From contig JAALGY010000015.1 of assembly GCA_032358165.1 (NCBI GenBank), positions 310,001 through 374,000 on the forward strand: a stretch of DNA of 64,000 nt, written 5' to 3'. The notes beneath the pieces are model-generated. The model was not told the origin of the DNA. It did no database searches and saw only the letters and a list, made by a program, of their open reading frames with translations. This stretch comes from Diplosphaera chodatii (lineage: Eukaryota; Chlorophyta; Trebouxiophyceae; Prasiolales; Stichococcaceae). Positions 36,535-49,318 of the stretch are shown one piece after another. The position numbers and the translations under genes are program-made. How positions within the stretch are numbered: the first letter of the stretch is position 1; the number at the start of each line of letters is the position of its first letter.

Positions 36535-37187
36535 GGTGCAATGTCAATGTGGAGCTGACCGCCGTGAAGCGCTAGCGCTGGCCCTTCACCTCTAGGGACC
36601 GCTGCAGCTTGCAATTGCTGACTGGACCTCGTTTGCTCATAAGTGCATGTTGGCAACCATCACGCCTCAACTTATTGAAGCCAGCCTCCGTGGCTTCTGC
36701 TCTCGACGGACACTAGACGTGTCTGTTGGTGATCAGTGTTCAAGTGGATAGTACGTCACAGGAGGTGGACGCTGGCTCGCAAACCGTGCATGCAGGTATT
36801 GCAGGAGCACGTTGCTGCAGGGTGGGCAAGCAGCAGGTAAGCACTGAGCAGGATGCGAGCATGTGGTCATTTAGGTCAGGCCGCCACAGTTACAAATAAA
36901 TTTGCTACCGGTCACTGTTCAGCTAGCAGCCAGTGCTCTTGACAAAACCATCAATAGGATGAAAACTCCGTACCCTTGATGGGGCACACTGAGATTGGCA
37001 TGTAAATGACGTCTGAACACGGTCAATTGCATTGCTCAACTCAATTCCCCAGACTCCCATCGTACACATCGCCCCTCTCCTTATATACATAACATGCGCC
37101 ACGGGGTCAAGGGCAGCGGCCCTGCCGCTAGGCCAGCTTGTGTGCTGCGGCGTCTACACATGGGCATGGGCCTGTTGGTCAAATGCC
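36535..37187. other. Intergenic stretch between PEX12 and phosphoglycerate mutase
   Basis: About 650 bp upstream of PEX12 (-) and downstream of the mutase stop (-). It presumably contains the PEX12 promoter and the mutase 3' untranslated region. No repeat or exon was recognised. Confidence 0.45.
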
Positions 37188-40100
37188 TTATTGCTCCAAA
37201 ATGCTAGGCTCCATGTGCTCCGGGGCCTGCAGCCGCATGTATATCCATCAACAAGAGCAGCCACACTGTCCTTGCCGAGCTCACGTTCTTGCAAGTCTTG
37301 CAGTGCTGTTGCTGCTTGGTTCAGCGCCTCGTGTCACCATTGCAAACAGCCTGCCGCACTGAAGCGGCTTGCATCAAGCAGCCAGGTGTCAAAGACACAA
37401 GTGAGCGCATGCCTGGAAGCCCAGCAGGTTCATGATGGCGCCCGTCACGTTGGTGAGCCCAGCGTCCGGCAGGTCCTGACGGAACTTGGCCTCGTCTGGC
37501 AAGCCCTTGCCGCCAATAGCCACAGGCACCTGCAAGCAATACCACCCAGTAGATGGGTGACGGCCCTGATGTGCTGATGAAGGTGTGGCTGTCATGATCC
37601 TGGTGATGTTGGGGTGCTGACAGGCAAAACGCACCAGGAGCTACACCTAACACTATCCAAGATACCACCTCGTCTTGCATGTTGTGTGGTGCGGTGTCAG
37701 GTGCGCACCGGCACCAGGGTGTGCGAGGACAGCGGGATGGGCTTGCCCTCCTTGTTCTTCAGCACGTTGCCCTTCTTGTCCTTCTGCAGCATCGTTTCCG
37801 CGTTGCCGTGGTCCGCGGTGATCAGGAAGCGCCCGCCGACCTCCTCAACCGCCTTGAGCAGCGTCTACAGCACCAGCGCAAGGAAGTCGGGTTCATCAGA
37901 TCCAGAAGGTCCAGCATGCGATCCGCACATGTCTTCACGCTGCTGCAGCTGACAAAGGCCATCTTGCATGCCCAGTGTAAATGTGGCGCACCGTGAGGGC
38001 CTTGTCAGCAGCTGTACAGGCCGTGATGGTGGCCTTCAGGTCTCCCGTGTGGCCAACCATGTCGCCATTTGGAAAGTTCAGCCGCACCTGCGCCCGGTGA
38101 TGCTCAGTCATCGCCATCCTGCTGCAGAGCCACAAGGTTGCATCCTGTGAACGTGCCAAATGCAGCCAGCGTGTGCTGTAGAGAGGCTGCTGCAGAGAGG
38201 GAGACAATGTTCAGCGCAGCCACACCTGGTGGTACTGCCCGCTCTTCAGCGCCTCGACCCCCGTCTCTGCAATTTCCTTGGCCTTCATCTCCGGCTTTTT
38301 GTTAAAGGCAATGCCCGTGTCCGAGCGGATCTGTCGCACAATGTGAGCATCTGAGCTCAGCATTCAACGATGATGCCTGCTGATCAGGCCAGTGAAAGTG
38401 CATGGTGTACGTGCAGCAGCGTGTCATGGATCTGATACGAGGTGACCTAGTGTGCAGCCTGCGGCCAGCACATGCATATCGCACCTCTTTGTGCTTCTCG
38501 AGGTCTTTGTTGAATGGCCCGCCACGGTTGCCATTCCAGAAGAAGGTTACGTGCCCAATCTTCTGGCTCTCCGAGCACCTGCATGGGGCCAGGTCGCCTC
38601 AGCAAGTGCTTGAGCTATGATATGCTTCACCGTAATCATCACTGGAGATATGTTCAAGGGCGCAAGCCATATTATAGTGCCAGTGGGGTTGCAGGCATGA
38701 GGTGCATAGTGGGATACTCACGCAAAGGTAGAGATGCCATTGTGCGCGAGGAACTCGCCGCTGGTGTTCTTGATGTTGGGCGGCGGCACCAGGTAGTTGC
38801 GCGGGATGTGCAGCTCGCCGTCATACTCCATCATGCCCGCAAAGTTGACCTGAAGACAGGTAACAGGAGGTTCAGAGCCATGCTTCAACGTCACTTGCGT
38901 CTTTTGTCGAGTGTTACACAGGGGACTTATCCCACAAGCTGCAGCAGACTGTTTTGTAAGCAGCAGACCAATATGAGCGGCACCTTTGGCACGCGCTTCC
39001 GCTCAAACTTGTCGAAGTCCTCCTCGTCGAAAGCCTTTGACAGCTCAATCACGCGGTCTGGACAGCAGCGCAGCAGGGTGCCCGTTAGGTCGTGCTGGAT
39101 GAGCGCTCTGCTACAACAGATGAACTGCAAATAGTATCCGACTCTACTACATGGCCCAAGTGCCAAAGCCGTGAATGTGCGCTGCCTTTGCACCTGCCCG
39201 GAAGTTGAAAATAATCACAGAGTCGCCATCCTCAATGGCACCCACTGGCTTGTCATCATCGCCGACGATGACGTACGGGTCCAGCCATTGATCTGACACT
39301 GGGTCATCCTTGGAGCCCTGCACAGGTTGTCAGAGCATGCCATTGGGAGGGCGCACAACGTGGTACAGAGTGCCCGCTGGTGGCTTTCATAGCACACGCA
39401 TGTCAGGCAATCCTGGACCATCATCAGAAGCGTACGATCATCGAGATGGTGGGGACAACACATGGTATGCTACATCATCAGTCAGTAGGGTTAGGTACCT
39501 TGAGCGTCTTGACACCCTCAAGGGCGTCCTTGAAGGTGTGCTCCGCCTCGCCCAGCACGTGCGCCTTCCACCCGCGCTCCACGATCTCCCAGTCGGACTG
39601 CAGTCGTGGGTATGCCCACATGACTCGCAACCACCACAGCAAGGTTGTGGGCATGCACAGGGCCGCAGAGCAGCCTAGTTCCATCAATGCACAGACCTGG
39701 CAACATCGACTAGTGTCCTTGATCAGGCCGCGATCAGGCAGCGGCAGCAGCAGCACCTGGGCGGCCTGCAGCACACCTCATACCGGTCCATGGTTACGCG
39801 CATGCGGCCGCCGCCGGATGCAATCTGGGCATCGCAACCATGCTCCTTCTGTATGCCTGCCAGGTCGTTCTGCAGCCGCTCGATGAAGTCCACTGACGTG
39901 CCATCCTCCACATCGCGCCTGCAAGATATCATGCAGCTCGGTGCCCATCTCAAGGGGTGCAGCAACAAGCAAGCCTACGGCCAGGAAGGCTGCTTTGATA
40001 TGTACTAGAGCTGCTGTGACCATGCAGCAAGGCTCATATGCGGGAGTGCCCACCCATCGGCAAGAGCGTGTACACGAAGCTTCTTGGCGCCCTCCTTGGC

Positions 40101-41408
40101 AGCCCCTGCACACTCACAGCGCTTCACCTCGTGAAGTGCAGAATGCACTTGTGGTGGACAGTTCACTCACGTGGGTCATAACATTTGACACTGGATCTGC
40201 AATGGCATCGTATGCCACAGGCACAGATGGTGGCCACAGGCTGGACACATTGCAGTTGCATCAGGGTGCCCTACTGCACCTTGCAGACACAGCAGCAGCT
40301 GGTCGTATCGTGAGTGCACGCCGCCATCTGACAGCAGGCCAATGAAGTGCAGCGTGTGGTCTGCGAATGCTGGCTTCAGCTTCTTCCAGCCGTCATGCTT
40401 GAAGATGTCGCCGCTCTGCAGTCGACAGTGCAGCCTGGGTCCTGGTAGAAGTCGTCTACCGTGAATGCAAAGCTAGCAGCAACCATGTCACCGGTGGGCC
40501 CAACAGAAGTTCAAGCCTGGCCCCAGGGTGGGCTGCACCTGCACCGCATTGTCCACCAGCCGTGCGCCCTGGTCGATGACCTGGCCTGCGCCCAGCGCAT
40601 TGTGCCCAACCTGTAGCAATTTAGACACACCGGGTCTGCAAGCGCACTTGATTGTCAATCGTGAGCCTTCAAACTGAATGATGACCAGAGCCCATGCATC
40701 TGGCCACTGCTTGGACGATCTGATCACAAACCGCATGCTGCTTACCTCGGAGTTGCCCATGTCATCGTCCGTTGGCAGGCCTGCAGATGCACAGACGAAT
40801 TCGGAGCGATCCAGCAAGGCACCGAGAAACAGTCTGTGCAATTCACCGCAGGCATCCCCACGTAGTACCACGCTCACCAACATAGGTGCCGTGGGCATGC
40901 ACTGTTCGCCAGTGGTCAGGCGCCCCCTGCTTCAAGCTGTCTATCGTCGGCGTCTCTGTCATAATGCAAAGGGGTTGCCTCGGATACGTAGGTCCTCAGG
41001 GTCAAATTGAGCGGCTAGTCTGCTTAATGTCAGGACAGTCCGGCCAACAACCCTGCCAGCAGATACCGCACCAGCGAGGGCGATCGCGTTGTCTTCTGCG
41101 TCGGGCGCCTCACCTGTTGTGATCGCAACCAATTCCTCGGCTCAGAAACTGGTCAACAACTTGACGATGCATGTGGCATGCACATGCACTTGCAGGTGCG
41201 CATGCTGCAGAGGTGCACGACTTCGATGGCAGGGCGCGACAGGCATCGTCACGCTGCATCGCGTACCCCAGCCATCCAGCACAACCACCAGCAGCGGTGA
41301 CTCTTTGGTGGGCGGCTTGATTGTGCGGTGTGGCTTCAGAGCCCACTTGCTATCACTACCATCCTCCGTCTTTGCTCTCTTCTGGTCCGGCGACGAGGTC
41401 GCGACCAT
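37188..41408 (-). CDS. 2,3-bisphosphoglycerate-independent phosphoglycerate mutase (plant type)
   Basis: Interconverts 3- and 2-phosphoglycerate in glycolysis using two Mn ions and a phosphoserine. About 18 exons run from 41267-41408 (start; ends VVVLDGWG) to 37413-37529 and 37188-37226. Motifs in order: LDGWG (metal Asp), [19 protein letters not shown] (catalytic Ser, split by an intron after NSE), [62 protein letters not shown] and [11 protein letters not shown] (metal ligands), [14 protein letters not shown] and a C-terminus ending [12 protein letters not shown]. No transit peptide is evident: the N-terminus is Lys/Ser-rich, so the enzyme is probably cytosolic. The last intron seems to start with GC. 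The family usually has GFEAP at the last junction; here it reads GFQAP. Confidence 0.95.
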
Positions 41409-42393
41409 CGCAACGCCACTGCACTCGGCTACGTCAACGTGACCAATGAATCTCGGCTGTTGATTGCTGCAATTGCGTTACCCTAACAGGGGACCTTGCA
41501 GGTGATCCAGTGCGATATGGCGTGCAGCTCTCCGCAGCAGCAACAATTTGATGATATCCCCGACCACTGGCAAAGATTCCGAAAGCATACAATGTCAACT
41601 CGATGTGTTGCACCATCACACACCAGAGTGTTACTGATCTGGCCGCGCTGCATCCGGCCTGAAGCCAAGGCGGAATCTATGTTCAGTGTCTTAGTATCGA
41701 CGTTCCGCATGAGAAACTTCAAGCGTGGTAGTTTACATGATATTGTTGCCCCCAGGCCCTTTACTTTCGTCAAGATGCGGCGTGCCTTTACAGTTTCTGA
41801 TAGTCCCCGATACTTATGCAGTACAGTAAAGTTTTCTCCCCACGCGATCTCTGTAAAAGTTGTGAATTCCCCGTCAATTCGCACGCTCGTCACGGCCGGC
41901 GTGGTGCGCACGAGGCCCGGCGGCCCGCCGTGGGCTGTTCAGTACGGTTGGCTTGCAGTGACCAAGTGCATGGCGACCACTGAGATGCACGCCGTTGAGA
42001 GATTTAAACTTAGCGTCGCAACCGCGACCGGCACGATGCACCGCTGCTACAGCGCTTCCGTGTGGTAGATCTGCGCTAGTGAAGCTTGCCGATGCGGGGT
42101 GTTTGGCTGGTGTGTTGCGCTGCCGGTGCCGATCAGACCTTAATCAGACTTCACCGGCATCGTTTACCGGCAATTGCTGAAAGTCTGTCGGGTTGTTCGC
42201 GTGGCGCTTATGCACGCTGTAAACTATCGCGTGGATCTTTGTCACAAATGACTTTGCGTCTGCATCCCGGTTGCATGCTGCCGCCGCAGCTGCGTTTCTG
42301 CAGCACGTGCCTGCAACATTGCTTCGTTTGCTGACCCTTTCAGCCCCCCTTTCAACCCCTGTATGTCAACTGCACATCCCCTGCTCCTCCACC
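41409..42393. other. Intergenic stretch with an unexplained AT-richer open frame
   Basis: Upstream flank of the mutase (-) and left flank of the transposon. The sequence is clearly less GC-rich than its neighbours. Open frames run on both strands: minus 41483-41911 and plus 41496-42068. The minus frame has the more protein-like text (SVRIDGEFTTFTEIAWGENF, then RGLSETVKARRILTKVKGLG) and is open above its nominal GTG start. No family, splice site or start was recognised. It may be a decayed mobile-element gene or just unspliced upstream sequence. Confidence 0.3.
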
Positions 42394-42402
42394 CCTGCAA
42401 AT
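42394..42402. repeat. Target-site duplication, left copy
   Basis: CCTGCAAAT, immediately outside the left terminal inverted repeat and identical to 49398-49406. Confidence 0.9.
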
Positions 42403-42481
42403 GCACGACGCCCGTTACTGACCTTTCCAACTTAAGCAGGGTTTAAGCGATGGCCATCAGTCTACAGACGTTGACGACTGT
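42403..42481 (+). repeat. Left terminal inverted repeat, 79 bp
   Basis: Begins GCACGACGCCCGTTACTGAC and ends GACGTTGACGACTGT. It matches the reverse complement of 49319-49397 base for base. Inside this point the two ends diverge, although both continue with a GTGAGC-like stretch. Confidence 0.95.
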
Positions 42482-42579
42482 AAACCTGTGAGCACTTAAA
42501 CGATTTTCAAGCACACAGCTCTGCACTGTGCACATCCAATGCAGTCTGCAGCCAACTTGGTGCGGTCTTAGCACCCGGC

Positions 42580-44591
42580 ATGGGGACGGTTGCTGATATC
42601 AGCCGTCAAGTGCAGTCGCCTGACCAGTCGAACGCCGAAGTCCACCAGCAGGTGCCCATCTGCAGCACTTCTTCCGGTGTGATCCCGCGGGTAAGAAACG
42701 GTTTGCCCGCCGGTGGCCTGAAAGGATGCGATGCGGTCAGGTATACGAGTATCATGTTCAACGAAATGCAATCTGCTGTTGCATGCAGGCGAGCCCACTG
42801 GGGTGCCTGCCGCAGCGCTACGAGGAGTACCGGCGCTTACTGCAGGGCAGTGCAGCATGGCACCAGGCCAGGAAGTACCGCCTGACTGCGTCAGACTCAG
42901 CTGTAGTCTGCAGCCCAGCCAGCGACGGTCTGCAGAAGCGGCAGGCCAGGCTTGCAGCCAAGCTTGCCGGCGGAAGCATACCCACAGCGGCAATGCAGCA
43001 TGGCATTGCCAGCGAGCCGCTTGCAGCTGAGGCTTACAGGCAGCATGTGCTGGGTACGCTTCCAACGGGCAGCAGCGTCACACTGCACACAGAGGGACTG
43101 TGGCTGCATGCTGCAGAGGATTGGCTGGGTGCGTCCCCAGATGCCCTCGTTTCAGTCACGGTGCCAGGCCAGGGTCCAGCGGTGCACCTGCTGGAGATCA
43201 AATGCCCGCACAGTCGCCAGCCAGCTGACTTCCAGCAGCTGCCGCAGCACATCGAGGCTCAGGTGCTGACACAGCTGGCGGTGATAGGCAGCCACAACCT
43301 CCCGCTGTTCCGGAACCCGCACGCCAAGGTGTTCATCTGGTTCGCTGACCAGGCCCCTGTCGTACACCACGTGGACTGGGCTGGTGGTGGGCAGCGGCAG
43401 TGGCAGAGCAGCATTCTTCCCCGCCTGCAGCGCTGCTGGAAGCAGGAATGGGGGCCTGCCATGCGGACGGCAGGGCATGCACCCACCGTGCAACCATTGC
43501 AGGAGCTGCCTCAGCCCACGGCGTCTCAACAATGCATCGCAGAGGACCTGTCAGCTTCAGACAGCGACGATGCTGATGAGCCTGCTGCAGCGGATGCCAA
43601 GCTACACCTGGCACTGGGCGACCCTGCAGCCAGCGATGCGCAGCGGCTGGCAGCCGCACGGACAGCCGCTGCAAGCCTGGTGCAACTGCTGGACCAGCAG
43701 GCGCTCAAGGTCGGCAGCCGTGTGCAGCACATCAAAACATCCAGCTTCGGCACCATCACAGCCGCGGTGCCCGCCGGATTTGTGGTGGCATGGGAGGGCA
43801 AAGCTGGCCAGCGGCAGCGTTCAACAGGCACGCACAACCTCAGGGCGGTCGTCGAAACAGCCAGCAGTCAATGGCAGCAGCTCGTGGGCGCCTGCGCATA
43901 TGTGCCGGTGTTGGTGGCGAGCGGCACACATGCCGGCAGATGCGGCGTAACGTTGCGGCAGACGGGACCTTGGTGGCACGTGGAGCTGTCCGAAGGGCAG
44001 GTCGAGTACTTGCCGCAAACAGCGTTGTTCCAGCGGGCTGGGCCTTCAGCAACCCCTTCAGATTGTGCTGGCCCTCAGGTAATGTTCATTATCACACTCG
44101 CCAAGGTTCGCAAGCCTTGACAGCTTCGATCTTGTCACTGGCGGAACTCCAGTTACCCATCACCCAGTGACACTCGAGCATATCAACAGCGTTTTCTCTG
44201 CGGAATGCTATCCAGGTCGTGGCCACCAATGTGCCACTACGAGAGCTGCCAGACCGCCTCACAAGCTATGCCAACAGCCAAGGCGTCGACCTGATTCTGC
44301 TCAAGCCTCACTCGCGTAGTGAGTACGAGGCCTTCTGCCAAGGTGTGGAGATGCTATGCTGTCAATGCCAACATATGACGTCATGATATCAAGTGCATTG
44401 GTGCTTATGCTACCTTCGACAAGCAGCACCGTGACAAGCGTCTAGAGCATCCTGATGGTGTGAGCGTAATTCTGATTGCTATCACAATTCACCTTGACAA
44501 CAGGCGCAGCCGACGAGGATATGTCCTCCCCACAGCAGCTGGCCCCGCCTGCACCGCCGCTGTCAGAGCAGCAGCAGAAGCAGCCCCCGCT

Positions 44592-44641
<50 letters not shown>

Positions 44642-47600
44642 CAAGCCTTGCTCAGCAGGAGCACAGCACCGGCACGAGCACAAAGCATGCCCGCCAGCGC
44701 CGTGTGGCTGCCGTGTTCGGCTGCCGCCGAGGCCGCAGCACCAAACCCAGTCGGCAGCCGGGTCACAAACAGAGCATCTCTGGCGTGAAGTGCGGCTGTC
44801 CATTTCAGCTGGCAGTAATTGTGGACCGCAGCCGTGCTGGCGTTGTTGATCTCGTTGTCACGGCGCCGCATCAGTTTCACGTGCCTGGCAGCCCCGAGGA
44901 TCAGCGGCAGCTGCGTGTCGACCGGCGCCTGGAGCAGCGGGCTGTCGAACTGTTCGGCCTGGGGCTGCCGCCGCGCCGCGTCCTGCGTCTGCTGGACAAG
45001 GAAAGCGATCAGCTTTTGTCGCAAGCCCTTGGCGGCGACAAAGCAGCATATGATGCCAGCTTCCAGTCTTCGCGTTGGTGGGCATCACAGCGTGCCTTGC
45101 GCAGCATTCAGAAGCGCGTCATCAACAGCCAGCGCATCGCCGGCTCAGATCTGACTGCAGTGGAAGCAATGCTTGGCGCCTTGGAGGCGGCAGGCGACGA
45201 CAGCGTGCTGCTATACCAGCCACAGCTCAGCGACGACGGCGTCATCAAGCAGCGGCTGGTCATCGTCGTCTGCACACCCTTCCAGCGCGCCCTGCTCCAG
45301 GCTTTTGGGAGGGAGTTGGTGTGCATGGATGCAACAGGTGTCAACTCGTCTACTCGTCATGTCAGATGCCTGTCAGTGATGTTTCTGACAACCTGTGTAT
45401 GATGGCGCATGCATATATGTAGGCGTCTGTGATTTGGAACTTCTGACACATACCATCGTTCATGTTGACATGCATTGTGTTGGCAGGTGGCATCTGCAAG
45501 TATGGATACATGCTCACAGCCATCTTCGTCGTCAACGACTTCATGTCGGCCGACGCGGCTGCATGGATGATCAGCGATGTGAAGGCACAGCAGAGCTGAA
45601 GACATTCATTCAGGTGGTGGAGCGCGCCGTCAACCAGGACATCCACACAGGTACCCTTTCAACCTCCTGCCTGGGTCATAACTGTGCACAACGGCTGCTA
45701 TGCAGTTGCAGCTGCTGTCACGTATATACTTACTGGCTTTCGGCTATAGGACAGCATTCCGGTTCTCAGCAGTCGCATCGAATGTGTGTTACGCAGGGCG
45801 GATTGGCGGACAGCAGGCGGACGTAGTGTTGGGCCATGTCACGCACTCATCCCAGCTGACCCCGCAGCCGGCACACGCGCATGTCATCGAGCAGCCATCA
45901 GCCGTACCCAAGACTCCGCAGGTGATTGAAGCACAGTAATAGACAATGGTTCTATGTGCAATGAACAACAACAGCACTTTGAAAGCGTTGGCATGAGCTG
46001 TATTTTGACAGGTGGGAGTCGACAAGCCAAGAGGCCATGATAACTGTGTCATCGTAGAGAGTGTGCAAACGTGGCATTGTACCTCGTGTAGGCGTTGGTG
46101 GCGTTGCCGCCACCGCCACGCTTGCCGCCAGTGGTGATCCAGGGGCATCCGGCGGGTCCCCTGCGGCAGCCGCCTGTGTCCTCGCAACTCGAGGCTGCTC
46201 TGCGGCAGCATCGGACACCGCCTTCACTGCTGCAGCCGCTGGGGAGTTCGCCAGGAGTAGTGCCTCAGGTGAACCTGGTTGCTGAGCAGAGTTCAAACCA
46301 GAGAGACTCGAGCAACGGTCCTCTGAGTGCTAACAATATGAACTGTTGGCACTGCAGACGCCCGAGACACAACTACTGCCGGCGGCAGCGCATCCTGCAT
46401 GGGACATGCTGCAGCAGGGGTGTGTGACGCCGCAAGCAGAAGCCCTGCAGCAGCTGCTGCCGGTGTCGCCACCACAACAGCCTTCTCCAGTGCTGGCTGT
46501 GACACCGCAGGTAAACATCTGCAACTGACGTGTGTTGGACTGTGAGTGTAGCTCATGATATTGCTAGGCATCAGGACTGCAAGACATCCCGCTCTTGTCA
46601 GCCCCTGACCCTGGACTGTGGGCTGTTTCACAGGTGTCTGCAGCGCTGCCACTGCCATCTGTGCCTGAGACGCAATTTGCCACGGGCACGGTGCCACCGA
46701 AAGGAAGAGAGGCTGCCGTGCAGCAGGAGCAATCAGTGCAGCTGAGCCCTGCAGAGCTACAGCCGCTGCCATCATTGGTCGAGCCTCGGCTGCAGCCACA
46801 GCCGCTGTTGCAAGAGCCAAGTCAGCAGTCAGCCCAGCAGCAGCAGCAGCAGCAGCAGCAGCCCCCGCCGCCACCGCCACGCCTTCCCACATTCAGGATG
46901 CAGCGCTTCATGATCGACAAGTCCAAAGCGGAGATGAGCGCATGCAACCAGCTCCAGCGCCAGTATCTGCTATGCTGGTTCCACGTCTTACAAGAGTGGG
47001 ACCGGTTCCTGAAGTCAGCAGCCAGCGGCGTCAAAGCTGCGGCCGACCGCACCAGCATCATCCGGCGGGTGCAGGCATTGCTACGCCTGGCTGATGAGCG
47101 CAGCTTTTGGCACCACAGCAAGCAGTTTGAGGCCGACCTGGACAGCCGCTTCCCATCGGTGGTGCAACAGTACAGGACATACTGGGCGCCGCTTGCGCAG
47201 CACTGGGCAGCCTTCGGCAGATCAGCAGTCAGCCACTTGCGCACCGACACCAACAACTTTGCGGAGCGCGGCTTTGGCGTCCTCAAGTACACGTGGATGG
47301 ATGGACGGAAAGGCGTGCAGCTGGTCGACTTCCTCAGGCTGTTGCTCGATGAGCTCGCGGCGGACATGGTGGTACAGCGGCGCAAGCTGGTTGCTGGTGT
47401 GGCAGCGGGGAGGTATGAAGCCGCGCATGCCAAGCACCAGTTCGACATCAAGTACCTCGTCGACAGCGGCTCCGTGCAGGTCAGGACCCAGCTTCTAATA
47501 CGCAGGCCTAGACAGCAGCCACAATGTAGCGTCCTGTTGTTCACTTGAAGTATAACTACAAGACCAGGTTACCATACGGTTTTATGTTGTTCTTACTCCT

Positions 47601-48737
47601 ATGTGTCTCTACTGGGCGCAGGTAACAATCCCTGAGCTGGGGGCGGTGCTGGTGAACAGCCAGACGAAGCCGGGCGTTGTGTACAGCTGCATGTTGGGCG
47701 ACTGCAGCTGCGAGTGCCCAGATCGACAGCGTAGCGGCGCAGTCTGCAAACACCTTGAGGCGGCAGCACAGCGGGTCAGCTTCACGGCAGCGATGCGGAT
47801 GGCAGCTGCACAAACCATCGTGATAGAGAAGCTTCTGCAGCCTGTGGACGCAAAGGCAGGCATGTGGCACTGCCCAGCACTCGTTCCCGCAGCCGCTCTC
47901 ACCTACCAGTTGAATGTGCACAGCAGCTTTTGCAGCTGCCCAGACTGGGCAGAGCATCAGGTGTGCTGCCACTTGCTGGCGGCCGCACAGTACCAGCAGA
48001 TCTTGGCGCTGCCGCATGGGCTGGCGGTAACTGCGACGGGCAGCAGTGGCAGCGGCTTGCGCGACCCCATCTCAGTGAGCCGCCGGTTGCCGCAGCAGGT
48101 CAAGCCGCTGCAGCACCTCGAGCCACTGCTGGTGGTCGATGCTACGGCTGGCAGCGTGCAGGGCTGCACCAGCACTGCAGCGGCGCGGCAGCATGCCGAA
48201 GTGCGCTCGGAGCCAGCCAAGGAGCTGGTGCGGCTTGGTGCACAGCTGCAGTCGTTGGCCAACCATGGGCTGCCGGATGAGGCGATCAGCGACCAGCTGA
48301 CAGCGCTGCGGCAGATAGCTGACAACCTGCAGCAGGCGACTCCCCGCTTCCAGTTCCGGCGGCGACCAGCGCAGCCGGGAGACCGCCGCACCGATGGGCA
48401 GAGGCGAGTCGTGCCGCTCTTTGTCAGGCGTGTACGACCATCCCCTGCTTCGGCAGCCAATGGCAAGGAGAACAGACAGCCAGAGCAGGCAAGCTCGCTC
48501 AGAGGTAGCATTGCATCAGCCACTGACGGCAGCGGAAGCAGGATTGCTGGAGAGCCGCCGTTAGCCAAGCGGCGGCGCACGGCTGGTGGTGGCGGCGGCG
48601 ACGGCGGCAGCAAGGGCGACACCGGCAGCTGCCCCCCACAGTTTGCAACTGTCGTTGCGAGCGGCAGGCCTCGCAAGCCGGTGGGTCGTGCTTGCCAGTA
48701 TGCAGAATGTGTGCATGTCTGCAGTTGGGCAGTTTAA
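42580..48737 (+). CDS. MULE-encoded fusion: YqaJ-type nuclease + MULE DDE transposase + two SWIM zinc fingers (one frame break)
   Basis: Exons: 42580-42690, 42789-44078, 44216-44342, 44504-45337, 45487-45650, 45797-45921, 46092-46268, 46358-46510, 46634-47479 and 47622-48737, about 1,647 aa if the break is ignored. Exon 2 is a YqaJ/lambda-exonuclease-like domain: WHQARKYRLTASDSA, GIASEPLAAEAY, LGASPDAL, LLEIKCPHSR (PD-(D/E)XK core). Exon 4 has a poly-Gln run, a FAR1-like zinc segment (VKCGCPFQL to HQFHVPGS) and the first catalytic Asp (VCMDATG). Exon 9 has the second Asp (MIDKSKAE), CWFHV and the Glu (DTNNFAERGFG). Exon 10 has SWIM fingers CSCECPDRQRSGAVCKHL and CSCPDWAEHQVCCHL, then a basic NLS-like tail. 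Phases close everywhere except exon 5, which is one nucleotide short. A further 3' exon after 48682 is possible. Confidence 0.8.
44593..44640 (+). repeat. (CAG)n repeat, poly-Gln in the transposase
   Basis: Sixteen glutamine codons, almost all CAG, in exon 4 of the transposon gene just before the FAR1-like zinc segment. A shorter CAG run at about 46838-46860 encodes another Gln stretch in exon 9. Confidence 0.9.
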
Positions 48738-49318
48738 CCACCATCACAACATCGCCCTGGCGACTCGCTGTCGCAGCAAGCTTTAGCATGGTGCATGGCA
48801 TGCGTATGGTAAGCATGGCTAGTTAGCTTTCAGTCGCCTTCTGGGTGCATCTGCAGAGGACTGCATTGACGACGCTGCATGGCACCCAGCCTGGCCAGCA
48901 GGCGAAGCCTGGCAAGATAGCGAAGCCCCGCATGACGGCCGCAAACACGCAAACGATGCCGCTTTGAGATTGGGCATCAGGGAGAACACCTGCTGTGGTG
49001 TTGACTACGATGGCTGCACCATGTGTGTAAACCAGATTTTCATCGGCAACGTGACATGTCTACCTGACTCCGCCCCTCCTCTCTGATGCAATTGATGAGC
49101 ATGTTTCACCTTGTTGGCACAGCGTTTGGCAGCACGGCCGCTGCTTGCATGCCTTGGCATCACTGGCAATCACTCATGCACAATCACTGGTTGTGAGCTG
49201 CGCGCATGTCTCCGACGAGGCGCGAACAATATGAACTTGCATCTGATGACATCCAGATCGCTATCGCAAGCTGTCATACAAGAACGCCGCGGTCAGAGCG
49301 GCAGCTAGTGAAGGGCTC
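48738..49318. other. Transposon 3' non-coding segment
   Basis: About 580 bp between the transposase stop and the right terminal repeat. No further open frame with convincing splice sites was recognised. Confidence 0.5.

Noticed and set aside
46293..46892. 199-codon minus-strand frame in the transposon
   Set aside because: It is antisense to the CAG/Pro/Gln-rich exons of the transposase and is composed of Ala repeats only.
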